In this document: positions 1-6,722 of the stretch, piece by piece
Numbering within the stretch: the first letter of the stretch is position 1
Layout of the letters: each line of letters begins with the position of its first letter
Notes under the pieces: generated by a model
Told to the model about the DNA's origin: nothing
The model's database searches: none
The model's input: the letters and a program-made list of their open reading frames with translations, nothing else
Translations under genes and position numbers: made by a program
Assembly (NCBI GenBank): GCA_002327725.1
Contig: DCXP01000001.1
Span: 64,193 to 75,096 of the forward strand
Source of the DNA: Proteobacteria bacterium UBA2133
GTDB lineage: Bacteria; Pseudomonadota; Gammaproteobacteria; Arenicellales; UBA868
DNA: 10,904 bases
Direction of reading: 5' to 3'

Positions 1-805
1 CAATTCCGCGAAGGTGCCCACGGTAGTGGAGTATCGCGGCATCGAGGTCGCGGATGATATTGCCGGCCTTATCAGGCAGTTTTGCGACCAGCGCATCGAA
101 GCGCAGAAGCCGCCGCAGGGCAGGGCTGATCAGGAGAAAGCAAAACACCAGAACGCCGAGTCCCGTCAGCCACATGCTACTGGCGAAGACAGGGAAACGA
201 TCCATGGCAAGCGTGCTGGCGAGGCTGCCGACGAACAGTAACGACATAACCCCGAGAATCCGGTCGACCACGATAGACACGACCGCCCGGACCTTGTCCC
301 CCGAACAGCGCCGGACAATGTAAACCGCTTTCACGACATCCCCGCCGGTGGCCCCGGGTACGACGTTACTGAAGAAAAGCCCGATCCAGCTGAATTTCTG
401 CGCCTCAAGGAACCGAACCCCGAGGCCGTTGGCACGCAGCAGGTACCACCAGCGCGAGTTGATGATCACGACGAAGACAAAAAACAGCATCGCACCCTGT
501 GCAAATAGCACAGCGTCGAGATTACGTACGTAGGTGGGCAGACCTGGAGAGATAACAATAGTAGAGCCGTTTGCCTGGGCGCCTCTTAAGAGATTGACAG
601 CGTCTGCTGCGCCATTTTCTCGAAACTGCACGCGATCCTGGTCCCAGGGGCCGATGATCTCGCCCTGGGTCTGAGCAAGGGTCGCACCCTGCGCATCAAG
701 CCGGCTGTAACTGTCTACCCAGTTGATGTTGTAGAAAATGACGGCAAAAAGTATCCCGACCAGGGCAATCTTAAGGAGGGCAATAAACCGTTTCCTGCTT
801 AACAT
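1..805 (-). CDS. Flippase-like / LPG synthase transmembrane family protein (partial, C-terminus beyond left edge)
   Basis: An integral inner-membrane protein of the large YbhN/AglD2-like family (lysylphosphatidylglycerol synthase transmembrane domain). Members are predicted to move or modify lipid-linked substrates, but most have no proven substrate. The frame is open from an ATG at 805 to the left edge, giving 268 residues. The first hydrophobic segment is at about 8-25, another at about 98-117, and more at about 138-150, 178-198 and 211-228. The family signature FFSNVVPGATGGDVVKA is at 144-160, followed by VDRILG at 180-185. Between the first two membrane segments lies a polar loop of about 70 residues, longer than the short loop expected in the core family and probably periplasmic. 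No clear Shine-Dalgarno precedes the ATG; the frame stays open upstream to a stop at 917-919 with only TTG or CTG alternatives. The family call is firm and the substrate is unknown. Confidence 0.88.
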   Translation of the reverse strand, partial: MLSRKRFIALLKIALVGILFAVIFYNINWVDSYSRLDAQGATLAQTQGEIIGPWDQDRVQFRENGAADAVNLLRGAQANGSTIVISPGLPTYVRNLDAVLFAQGAMLFFVFVVIINSRWWYLLRANGLGVRFLEAQKFSWIGLFFSNVVPGATGGDVVKAVYIVRRCSGDKVRAVVSIVVDRILGVMSLLFVGSLASTLAMDRFPVFASSMWLTGLGVLVFCFLLISPALRRLLRFDALVAKLPDKAGNIIRDLDAAILHYRGHLRGI

Positions 806-1190
806 CAACTTTGTGATCAGGCGCGATAAGCGGCTTTGAACAGCGGCCGCTGAACAACAAGGATTCGGTTTTGGGCTCGTGGTCGAAAACGCATAGTGAT
901 AGTGGGGGATTGCTGATCAGTTGCCGGGACGGTACGCCTTGATCACCTGCCGGGTGCTCCCGTTCTGGTGCTATTTTGACCCGGGCTGTGAAATATTGAA
1001 GTCTGAGTTCAGGCTGTGTGGCGAAACATACAGATTGTGGACGCGGCCCAGAAGTGCCTGGGCTATTGGTTCTGAAAATGCGTGGCCGGAAAACGCCTAA
1101 TTGTAAAGGAATTGCGAATGCCCACTTCGATGCCTGTTTCAGGGCAACCCAAAGTCGAGATGTCTCATATCGGCGGCGAGCGTCACTCCC
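806..1190. other. Intergenic gap between moeB and the flippase-like gene
   Basis: This 385-base stretch separates two minus-strand genes. It holds a perfect 6-bp hairpin, GCCCAG at 1046-1051 and CTGGGC at 1058-1063 with a 6-base loop. No T-run follows it on either strand, so it is not a convincing terminator. It also holds an imperfect 14-base direct repeat (915-928 and 941-954, 12 of 14 identical). A 45-codon plus-strand ORF starts at 1118 after AAAGGA at 1105-1110 and runs to a stop at 1253-1255, into the antisense of the moeB 3' end; its product has no motif I recognise. I found no well-spaced -35/-10 pair for the flippase-like gene. Confidence 0.5.
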
Positions 1191-1955
1191 TCACCCGCGC
1201 GTGTACTGCGGGCGGTCTCTACAGACCGGACAATCCGGATTTCTCGGCAGGTTAATGATCTGCCAGTCCATAGCGACGCCATCAAAGACCATCACGCGTC
1301 CACGCAGACCGGCGCCGGTGTCGAGGAGCAGATTGAGCGCCTCAAGCGCCTGCATGGTGCCGATGACCCCAACGATGGGTGCTATCACACCTTCCATTGC
1401 GCAGGTCGCGGCTTCGATCCCGGTATCCGGATACAGGCATCGGTAACACGGACAATCAGGGTCCTTAGGGTCAAAGGTGGCGATCTGGCCCTCCCAGCGG
1501 ATCGCCGCACCAGATACCAGAGGGGTGCCGACTGTCATGCAGGCCTCGTTGAGTCCAAAGCGCGATGGAAAATTATCGGTGCAGTCCAGCACCACATCTG
1601 CTGCAACTACCTGTTCCAGCAGTTCGTCGCCGTCGAGTTCGTAGTCCAGGGCCTCCACCAGACAGCGCGGGTTGAGCTTCTCAATAGTGTGCTGGGCAGA
1701 TGCGGCTTTGAGCTCACCCACTGATTTGTGAGTGTGAATGATCTGCCGCTGCAGATTGGACTCGTCGACCCGGTCAAAGTCGGTAATGGTTAACTGGCCG
1801 ATACCCGCGCTGGCAAGATAGAGCGCGGCAGGTGAGCCCAGCCCGCCCATACCAATAACCAGCGCCCGGCTCTGGGACAGCCGTTGCTGACCATCTGCGC
1901 CGACCTGGGGGAGTCTGATCTGCCGGCTGTAGCGTTCCTGCTCTGTCGCGTCCAT
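1191..1955 (-). CDS. moeB: MoeB/ThiF-family adenylyltransferase (sulfur-carrier activating, E1-like)
   Basis: A cytoplasmic ATP-dependent enzyme that adenylates the C-terminal glycine of a small sulfur-carrier protein: MoaD for molybdopterin, or ThiS for thiamine in close relatives. With the ATG at 1955 the protein has 254 residues, near the usual MoeB length. The nucleotide-binding GMGGLG is at 35-40, and an acidic pair (D59, D61) ends the next strand. The catalytic aspartate is in CTDNF (D127). Two CxxC pairs (C170/C173 and C242/C245) form the zinc site. The conserved loop cysteine is C185 in the stretch ATCAMEGVIAP. There is no C-terminal rhodanese domain. An in-frame TTG at 1964 would add three residues; neither start has a clear Shine-Dalgarno. 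It lies 85 bases after the GNAT gene on the same strand. A lone TATACT (minus strand, 2016-2011) could be a -10 element but has no good -35 partner. No moaD or thiS gene is in view, so MoeB versus ThiF is judged from the protein alone. Confidence 0.9.
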   Translation of the reverse strand: MDATEQERYSRQIRLPQVGADGQQRLSQSRALVIGMGGLGSPAALYLASAGIGQLTITDFDRVDESNLQRQIIHTHKSVGELKAASAQHTIEKLNPRCLVEALDYELDGDELLEQVVAADVVLDCTDNFPSRFGLNEACMTVGTPLVSGAAIRWEGQIATFDPKDPDCPCYRCLYPDTGIEAATCAMEGVIAPIVGVIGTMQALEALNLLLDTGAGLRGRVMVFDGVAMDWQIINLPRNPDCPVCRDRPQYTRG

Positions 1956-2040
1956 TGCTGTCAAATAAAGGGCAATGCCAGTTAAGGCCAGTGATCTCGC
2001 CGTCGGCGCCAGTATAGCGGCAACTGCGAACGGCTATTGC

Positions 2041-2502
2041 TCAGAACATCGTCTCAAATACCCGGTAAGCAGTCTCCTCCATGCCGAGCCGTTGGTATAC
2101 CGCCTGGGCATTGAGATTGTCCTTTTCCACATACAGACGGATTCCCCGTACACCATTCGCACTTTTGGCGAGCGATACGACTTTTTCATAAAGCAAGCGG
2201 AAGATTCCCTGTCCGCGGGACGAAGGGACCACGTACACGCTCTGAATCCACCACAGGTTTCCGTTACGCCAGTCGCTCCACTCGTAGGTAATCAGCAGCG
2301 AGCCGATGGCTTGGTGCCCTGAACGTGCAACGAGATAGAAGCCGCTATCATTAGCATTGAGTACACCCCTCACACCGGCGCGTACTGTTGACCGGTCCAG
2401 AGCCAGGTCCTCAGTCTCGTTCGCCATGGCAATGTTAAACTGAGCGATGGCGTCCACATCGTCGGACGTGGCTTTGCCGACAGTAATATCCTTAGATGAC
2501 AT
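2041..2502 (-). CDS. GNAT-family N-acetyltransferase
   Basis: A small cytoplasmic acetyl-CoA-dependent acetyltransferase of 153 residues, typical of single-domain GNAT proteins; the acceptor substrate cannot be told from the sequence. Residues about 8-60 form the variable N-terminal substrate side. The central strand IQSVYVVPSSRGQGIFRLLY (about 86-105) carries motif A, the pyrophosphate-binding turn for CoA. The R-G-x-G part is intact but the last small residue is phenylalanine, as in a known GNAT subgroup. The C-terminal LYVEKDNLNAQAVYQRLGM (about 123-141) is the usual N..A...Y..LGF motif B. The ATG at 2502 is preceded by AGGAG on the minus strand (2518-2514) at a rather long 11-base spacing. 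It is divergent from the dehydrogenase gene with 59 bases between start codons, and upstream of moeB in the same direction, possibly co-transcribed. Confidence 0.9.
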   Translation of the reverse strand: MSSKDITVGKATSDDVDAIAQFNIAMANETEDLALDRSTVRAGVRGVLNANDSGFYLVARSGHQAIGSLLITYEWSDWRNGNLWWIQSVYVVPSSRGQGIFRLLYEKVVSLAKSANGVRGIRLYVEKDNLNAQAVYQRLGMEETAYRVFETMF

Positions 2503-2561
2503 GGCGGGGCATACTCCTTTTGTTGCCGCTTGAGATCCACGTGCTGGGAGGAATCATTTCG

Positions 2562-3458
2562 ATGGCACAAGTTTCAGATAAAGACAAGTTTAACAAAGCC
2601 GCATTTATCGGACTGGGTGTCATGGGTTATCCGATGGCGGGACATTTGGCGGAAAAAGGTTTTGAGGTGACGGTGTTCAACCGCACCCAGTCCAAGGCGC
2701 AGCAGTGGGTTGCGGAGCATGGCGGAACGAGCGCTCCGACTCCGGCGCAGGCAGCGGCTGACGCGCAGATCGTGTTCTCCTGTGTCGGCAATGACGACGA
2801 TGTCCGTGCGATCAGCACCGGACCTGAGGGTGCCTTTTCTGCCATGGCGAGCGGATCCATCTTCGTGGATCACACAACCGCATCTGCAGCCGTGGCCCGG
2901 GAACTTGCTGCGAAGAGCGCCGACAAGGGCATCGCCTTTCTTGATGCGCCGGTCTCCGGAGGGCAGGCGGGGGCGGAAAACGGGGTGCTGACCGTCATGG
3001 TGGGCGGGGCACAGGATTCCTTCGACAAAGCCAGGCCCGTGATCGACAGTTATGCCCGTGCGGTTGGACTGATGGGGCCGGTCGGCAGTGGTCAGCTGAC
3101 CAAAATGGTCAACCAGATCTGCATTGCCGGCCTTGTTCAGGGGCTTTCAGAGGGACTGGATTTTGCCAGCCGCTGCGGGCTTGACGTGGAGCAGGTGCTC
3201 GAAGTGATCTCAAAGGGTGCCGCGCAGTCCTGGCAGATGGAGAACCGGGGAAGCACCATGAACCGTGATGAGTTCGAATTCGGGTTCGCTGTCGACTGGA
3301 TGCGCAAAGACCTGGGGTTTTGCCTGGAGGAAGCCCATCGGGTCGGGGCGCGACTGCCCGTCACTGCACTGGTGGATCAGTTCTATGGTGAGATTCAGGC
3401 AATGGGCGGTGGACGCTGGGATACCTCAAGTCTCATCCGCCGCCTGCGTGATCGCTAA
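2562..3458 (+). CDS. NAD(P)-dependent beta-hydroxyacid dehydrogenase (3-hydroxyisobutyrate dehydrogenase / tartronate semialdehyde reductase family)
   Basis: A soluble oxidoreductase interconverting a beta-hydroxyacid and its semialdehyde; family members act in valine breakdown (3-hydroxyisobutyrate) or glyoxylate/glycerate metabolism (2-hydroxy-3-oxopropionate). The 298 residues match the usual length. The Rossmann motif GLGVMG is at 17-22. N40-R41-T42 at the end of the second strand favours NADP(H), because an acidic residue there would favour NAD. The substrate-binding DAPVSGG is at 128-134, and the catalytic lysine is K181 in GQLTKMVNQ, with N184 as its partner. The start is the ATG at 2562, because GGGAGGAA at 2546-2553 lies 8 bases ahead; an earlier in-frame ATG at 2496 would overlap the divergent GNAT gene and add a non-conserved tail. 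An isochorismatase-family gene follows after 18 bases, so the two are probably co-transcribed. Which hydroxyacid it uses is not decidable here. Confidence 0.92.
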   Translation: MAQVSDKDKFNKAAFIGLGVMGYPMAGHLAEKGFEVTVFNRTQSKAQQWVAEHGGTSAPTPAQAAADAQIVFSCVGNDDDVRAISTGPEGAFSAMASGSIFVDHTTASAAVARELAAKSADKGIAFLDAPVSGGQAGAENGVLTVMVGGAQDSFDKARPVIDSYARAVGLMGPVGSGQLTKMVNQICIAGLVQGLSEGLDFASRCGLDVEQVLEVISKGAAQSWQMENRGSTMNRDEFEFGFAVDWMRKDLGFCLEEAHRVGARLPVTALVDQFYGEIQAMGGGRWDTSSLIRRLRDR

Positions 3459-3476
3459 GCGCCGCGGGAGCCTTTC

Positions 3477-4046
3477 TTGCCGCTGCTGGAAAAAAATAAC
3501 AGCGTCCTGATTGTCATCGACGTTCAGGAGAATTTCCTGTCCAAGTTGATGCCCGCCGAGCGTGAGCCATTGGTTGAACGGATCGCCTGGATTATGAATG
3601 TCGCGAAGGTTCTAAAAATTCCGATCCTCGCCACCGCAGAAGATGTCTCTGCCGATGTGGACATGCTGTCAAGGCTTAAAGCGTTGCTGCCGCAAGGCCA
3701 GGCGGTCTTTAACAAGATGGTCTTCAGTCTTTACGGGCAAAAAGACATACGCCACGCACTGGAAGCATTGAAAAGAAAAGATCTGGTACTGGTCGGCCAG
3801 GAGACCGATGTCTGTATTGCCCAGTCCGCAATAGATCTCGTCGACGCCGGTTATCGGGTCTGGGTAGCGGATGATGCTACGGGATCCCCCGGTCCACACC
3901 ATGAGGCCGGACTGCAAAGGATGCGCAGTGCCGGTGTTGTCGTGAGCGGCATCAAGGGGATCTATTACGAGTGGCTGCGTGATCTGCCAACAGCTATTGC
4001 AGTCGAGGCCGCTGTGGCTTCAACACCGGCGGATCTCACCTTGTAG
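3477..4046 (+). CDS. Isochorismatase-family cysteine hydrolase
   Basis: A cytoplasmic hydrolase of the isochorismatase/nicotinamidase-like superfamily, 189 residues, a normal length. The catalytic triad is visible: D15 in VLIVIDVQENF, K80 in VFNKMVFS, and nucleophile C113 in GQETDVCIAQSA. Family members split amides, carbamates or the isochorismate enol ether. This one lacks the metal-binding histidine pattern of true nicotinamidases as far as I can see, so it is best left as an unassigned hydrolase. The start is a rare TTG at 3477, chosen because GGGAG (3466-3470) sits 6 bases upstream and the next ATG would remove the catalytic aspartate. It begins 18 bases after the beta-hydroxyacid dehydrogenase and probably belongs to the same transcript. 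The pairing suggests a joint role in degrading a small organic acid or amide, which is inference. It converges with the Nudix gene, 22 bases away. Confidence 0.9.
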   Translation: MPLLEKNNSVLIVIDVQENFLSKLMPAEREPLVERIAWIMNVAKVLKIPILATAEDVSADVDMLSRLKALLPQGQAVFNKMVFSLYGQKDIRHALEALKRKDLVLVGQETDVCIAQSAIDLVDAGYRVWVADDATGSPGPHHEAGLQRMRSAGVVVSGIKGIYYEWLRDLPTAIAVEAAVASTPADLTL

Positions 4047-4048
4047 GA

Positions 4049-4080
4049 CAGGGAGGGGTCGAGATCCGCTAATCTCCCTG
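4049..4080. terminator. Possible bidirectional stem-loop between convergent operons
   Basis: A perfect 7-bp inverted repeat, CAGGGAG at 4049-4055 and CTCCCTG at 4074-4080, with an 18-base loop that contains the Nudix stop codon. It sits where two convergent transcription units meet, a natural place for termination. No T-run follows on either strand, so an intrinsic terminator is only a weak possibility. Confidence 0.2.
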
Positions 4081-4686
4081 CAGCCATTTCTGCGCAAGAT
4101 CCGCGTGGTATCGGGCAAGCCACTGCAGTGCGATGAGGGTCATGCTGTTGCAGATACGGCCCGTATCGAGCAGTTCCAGCGCGTCGCCGAGCGGCCAGAC
4201 GCTGGCCCGGATATCCTCTCCTTCTTCGGCGAGTCCATGAATCCCGCCCAATCCGGAGGTATCCACACGTCCACAGAAAAGATCCACTTTCTCGGAGCAG
4301 GCCCCCGGCGTGGAGAAATAGCGTGCAACCGGCTCGAGCACCGTGATGTCGCAGCCCGCTTCTTCCCGCGCTTCCCGCCTGACCATCTCTTCCGGACTTT
4401 CTCCAGGCTCGACAATGCCCGCGACACATTCGAGAAGCCAGGGTCTCGGCCATTGGGCTGACCAGGCGCCCACCCGGAACTGTTCGATCAGGAGAACTTC
4501 CTGGCGGGCCGGATCAAAGGGCAGTACCGCGGCTACCTCGCCGCGCTCCATCACTTCCCGTGACAGCGTATCCGTCCAGCCACCGGCGTATTGCTCGTGC
4601 CGCAACTGGTAACGGGTAACCTTGAGGTAGCCATCGCTGACGGCTTCCTGATGCTGGACCTGCACCTGCCGGGGATCGGACGTCAC
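4069..4686 (-). CDS. nudF: ADP-ribose pyrophosphatase, Nudix family (NudF-like)
   Basis: A cytoplasmic Nudix hydrolase that cleaves ADP-ribose (and related ADP-sugars) to AMP and ribose 5-phosphate, clearing a reactive metabolite. It has 205 residues, like E. coli NudF. The Nudix box runs from G90 to C112 (G90, E96, R104, E105, E108, E109, G111) and binds the catalytic Mg2+ ions. The post-box stretch STPGACSEKVDLF and the later GIHGLAEEGEDIR are features of the ADP-ribose-specific subgroup, as is LPFDPARQEVLLIEQFR ahead of the box. The start is a GTG at 4686, just 2 bases after the amidase stop codon (4691-4689). There is no strong Shine-Dalgarno, which fits translational coupling to the amidase. 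It is the last gene of a three-gene minus-strand run and converges with the cysteine hydrolase gene. Confidence 0.94.
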   Translation of the reverse strand: MTSDPRQVQVQHQEAVSDGYLKVTRYQLRHEQYAGGWTDTLSREVMERGEVAAVLPFDPARQEVLLIEQFRVGAWSAQWPRPWLLECVAGIVEPGESPEEMVRREAREEAGCDITVLEPVARYFSTPGACSEKVDLFCGRVDTSGLGGIHGLAEEGEDIRASVWPLGDALELLDTGRICNSMTLIALQWLARYHADLAQKWLQGD

Positions 4687-4688
4687 GT

Positions 4689-6110
4689 TCAGGGCCTGCC
4701 TGGCAGCGGCGGCACGCCGAGCCGCTCGCGCCCCGACCCCAGGATGCCTTCAATACAGGTCGCAATCGCAAGCAGTTGCTCTTCGTGCCCATGCGGAGCG
4801 ATCAGCTGCAGCCCGACCGGCATCTGGTGAGCATCCAGACCGACCGGCAGGGTGATCGCACAAAGTCCCAGATAGTTGGCCGGGCAGGTATTGCGAAGCG
4901 CGCCCATATTCTTCGGCCGGTATGCTTCAACCGTCTGCACGTCCTCTACCGCAGGCGGAGAAATGGCAACGGTGGGACTCGCCATCACCTGGCAGGCTGA
5001 AAACTGCTCTGCCGCACTGCGGGTCAGTTCACGAAGGCGTCGGCGGCGATGCAGGTACTCGCTGGCGCTGATGGATCCGCCGTCCCGGATGCGGGAAGAA
5101 ACGACCGGGTCCAGGGTCTCGCGCCATTGCGGCGCGGTGGACGAGAGTATCTCATCGATCTCGGCAGCGACCACGCTGCCGACCTTGAGAAGTTCTATTG
5201 CAGGCCCTGCCTCGGGAAGCACCGCGCTCACCGTCTGCACCCCAGCTTGTCCGAGTGTCTTCAAGGCGTCTTCCACGGTTTCGCTGATACCGGCATCGCA
5301 GTCGTCCCACAGGGCGCTCTCGCCGGTTCCAATAACAAAGTCTGCGGGTGTGCAGCGGGAAACCTCCCGCGCGAGCCTCGGGCCATAGCTTCGCTGATGA
5401 GGATCCATGGCTGAAAAGGCGGTAACGGCATCGGCCACGCTGCGAGTGAGAATGCCAGCGGTATCAAGCGTCGGGCTGAGCGGAAAGATGCCGGAAGCGG
5501 GCCAGCGGCCATAGCTGGTTTTGAGGCCAACGTTTCCGGTGACGCTCGCCGGGATCCGTACCGAACCTGCCGTATCAGAGCCTAACGCCACCAGCGCGGA
5601 ACCTTCGCACAGGCTGACCCCGGCCCCGCTGCTGGAGCCACCGGGAACACGATGGGTCTTTGCGTCCCAGGGATTTCTGGGCGTTCCCCAGTGACTGTTG
5701 ACGCCCAGTCCGCCGAAGGCGAACTCCACGGTGTGGGTCTTGCCGGAAAACACGGCGTGTTGGGCACGCAGTCCCCTGATGAGATCGCCTTCGGCCTGCC
5801 AGGGTCGGGGCATCGGCGCCGGCGAACCGGCAAAGGTTGCGGTATTGTCAACGCCGTACAGGTCTTTAACCGAGATCGGGATGCCTTGCAGTGCGCCCGA
5901 GTCCTGGGCGTTGGCAAAAGCCTCATCAGCGGCGCGGGCCTGCTCCAGGGCCAGATCAGGGGTCCATTCCCGGTAGGCATTGAGCGAGGCATCATGGCTG
6001 TCGATACAGCTTTGGGTCAGTTCGATGGCACTTAGCGATCCGTCCCGCAATGCCTGTACAACCGCAGCGAGGCTCATGTCCCGGATTTGCTCAGGCATGG
6101 TCAGTCTCAT
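4689..6110 (-). CDS. Amidase-signature family hydrolase
   Basis: A cytoplasmic amide hydrolase using the Ser-Ser-Lys triad. The 473 residues are normal for the family. K82 lies in ISVKDLYGV, the cis-serine is S159 in PGGSSSGAG, and the nucleophile S183 is in GSDTAGSVRIPASVTG; the 24-residue spacing between the two serines equals that in other amidases. The C-terminal half carries a conserved MPVGLQLIAPHGHEEQLL. There is no GatB or GatC nearby and the protein is not obviously GatA, so I do not assign it to the amidotransferase; substrates of stand-alone members range from fatty amides to allophanate and nylon oligomers. The ATG at 6110 overlaps the end of the deacylase gene by 20 bases. A second in-frame ATG at 6098 (residue 5, MPEQIRDMSL) overlaps by 8 bases and is an equally good start. 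Neither has a clear Shine-Dalgarno, so coupling to the upstream gene is likely. The Nudix gene follows 2 bases after the stop. Confidence 0.92.
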   Translation of the reverse strand: MRLTMPEQIRDMSLAAVVQALRDGSLSAIELTQSCIDSHDASLNAYREWTPDLALEQARAADEAFANAQDSGALQGIPISVKDLYGVDNTATFAGSPAPMPRPWQAEGDLIRGLRAQHAVFSGKTHTVEFAFGGLGVNSHWGTPRNPWDAKTHRVPGGSSSGAGVSLCEGSALVALGSDTAGSVRIPASVTGNVGLKTSYGRWPASGIFPLSPTLDTAGILTRSVADAVTAFSAMDPHQRSYGPRLAREVSRCTPADFVIGTGESALWDDCDAGISETVEDALKTLGQAGVQTVSAVLPEAGPAIELLKVGSVVAAEIDEILSSTAPQWRETLDPVVSSRIRDGGSISASEYLHRRRRLRELTRSAAEQFSACQVMASPTVAISPPAVEDVQTVEAYRPKNMGALRNTCPANYLGLCAITLPVGLDAHQMPVGLQLIAPHGHEEQLLAIATCIEGILGSGRERLGVPPLPGRP

Positions 6111-6681
6111 CGTGTTCGGTTAGTTTGCAGTGTACGCTACCTTCCTCGAAGGTAATGATCTTTGCCTGATGAGCGATAGCGGCGCAATAAGCCAGCAGGT
6201 CGGAGGTGGCCATGGTGGTGGTTCTTGTGTTGATGAGCGGGTGCAGATAAATGACTTCGGTCTGTGTCAGCGCGCGGTCGACCATAAACTGGACGGCGCC
6301 GGTTTTGTCGTTTACCAGGGCAAGTGGAGAAACCGCCCCGGGCGTTACCCCAAGGTATTGCATCAGGCGGGTCTCAGAGGCGAAAGAAAAGCGCCCGGCG
6401 CCAAGGGCCTTCGCCAGTACTTTGAGATCGACGTTTCGGTCCTCATGGCAGCTGACCAGCCACATCCGACCTTTCTGGTTACGCAGGAAAAGGTTCTTGA
6501 TGTCTCCCTGGCCGCCGGGCGTTACCCTAAGCGTCTTGCTGTCCTCCACCGTGAACATGGGAGCATGTTCCGTTGTGGGGGCGTTAATCCCGAGTGACGC
6601 CAGTTCGTCGAGGAGGGCATCTGAGCGCTTCGGCCGGGATCCGTCGATCAGGCGATCCGGGACGTCGGTGCAGGCGTTCAT
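6091..6681 (-). CDS. ProXp-ala / YbaK-type aminoacyl-tRNA deacylase
   Basis: A free-standing editing enzyme of the prolyl-tRNA synthetase INS superfamily. The ProXp-ala (PrdX) subgroup removes alanine wrongly attached to tRNA-Pro, protecting translation fidelity in trans. The protein has 196 residues. The catalytic K62 with N63 lies in IKNLFLRNQKG. Further family marks are SFASETRLMQYLGVTPGAVS (99-118), LALVND (120-125) and HPLINTRTTTM with H147 at the active site. These fit ProXp-ala better than the Cys-tRNA-Pro editing YbaK branch. The ATG at 6681 opens the frame with no evident Shine-Dalgarno. It is the first gene of the deacylase-amidase-Nudix run, overlaps the amidase, and is divergent from parC with 92 bases between the starts. 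The exact misacylated tRNA is assigned by family resemblance only. Confidence 0.9.
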   Translation of the reverse strand: MNACTDVPDRLIDGSRPKRSDALLDELASLGINAPTTEHAPMFTVEDSKTLRVTPGGQGDIKNLFLRNQKGRMWLVSCHEDRNVDLKVLAKALGAGRFSFASETRLMQYLGVTPGAVSPLALVNDKTGAVQFMVDRALTQTEVIYLHPLINTRTTTMATSDLLAYCAAIAHQAKIITFEEGSVHCKLTEHDETDHA

Positions 6682-6698
6682 TATCGGTTGGAACCCGA

Positions 6699-6722
6699 GA
6701 GATGGCGATAGAGATGGCTATA
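6699..6722 (+). repeat. 12-bp tandem duplication upstream of parC
   Basis: GAGATGGCGATA (6699-6710) is followed immediately by GAGATGGCTATA (6711-6722), identical except for one G-to-T difference. The changed base is the first T of the TATAAT hexamer at 6719-6724, so the second copy supplies most of the putative parC -10 box. Confidence 0.75.

Noticed and set aside
1046..1063. Hairpin GCCCAG/CTGGGC as a moeB terminator
   Set aside because: Only 6 bp, no T-run on either strand, and over 120 bases past the moeB stop.
1018..1446. 142-codon plus-strand ORF with GTG start
   Set aside because: Most of it lies antisense to moeB, whose protein has intact motifs; the translation shows no recognisable domain and reads as a shadow.
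2538..2543. CACGTG palindrome in the GNAT/dehydrogenase gap
   Set aside because: A single 6-base palindrome is expected by chance and has no supporting repeat.
2496..2561. Upstream ATG for the beta-hydroxyacid dehydrogenase
   Set aside because: It would overlap the divergent GNAT start and add residues before the Rossmann fold, while the ATG at 2562 has a strong ribosome site.
4876..5388. 170-codon plus-strand ORF inside the amidase gene
   Set aside because: Arg/Ser-rich composition typical of a shadow frame opposite a real amidase with complete catalytic triad.
4689..6110. GatA subunit of the Glu-tRNA(Gln) amidotransferase
   Set aside because: The amidase core is shared, but there is no gatB or gatC beside it and nearby tRNA editing is by an unrelated deacylase; a stand-alone amidase is the safer call.
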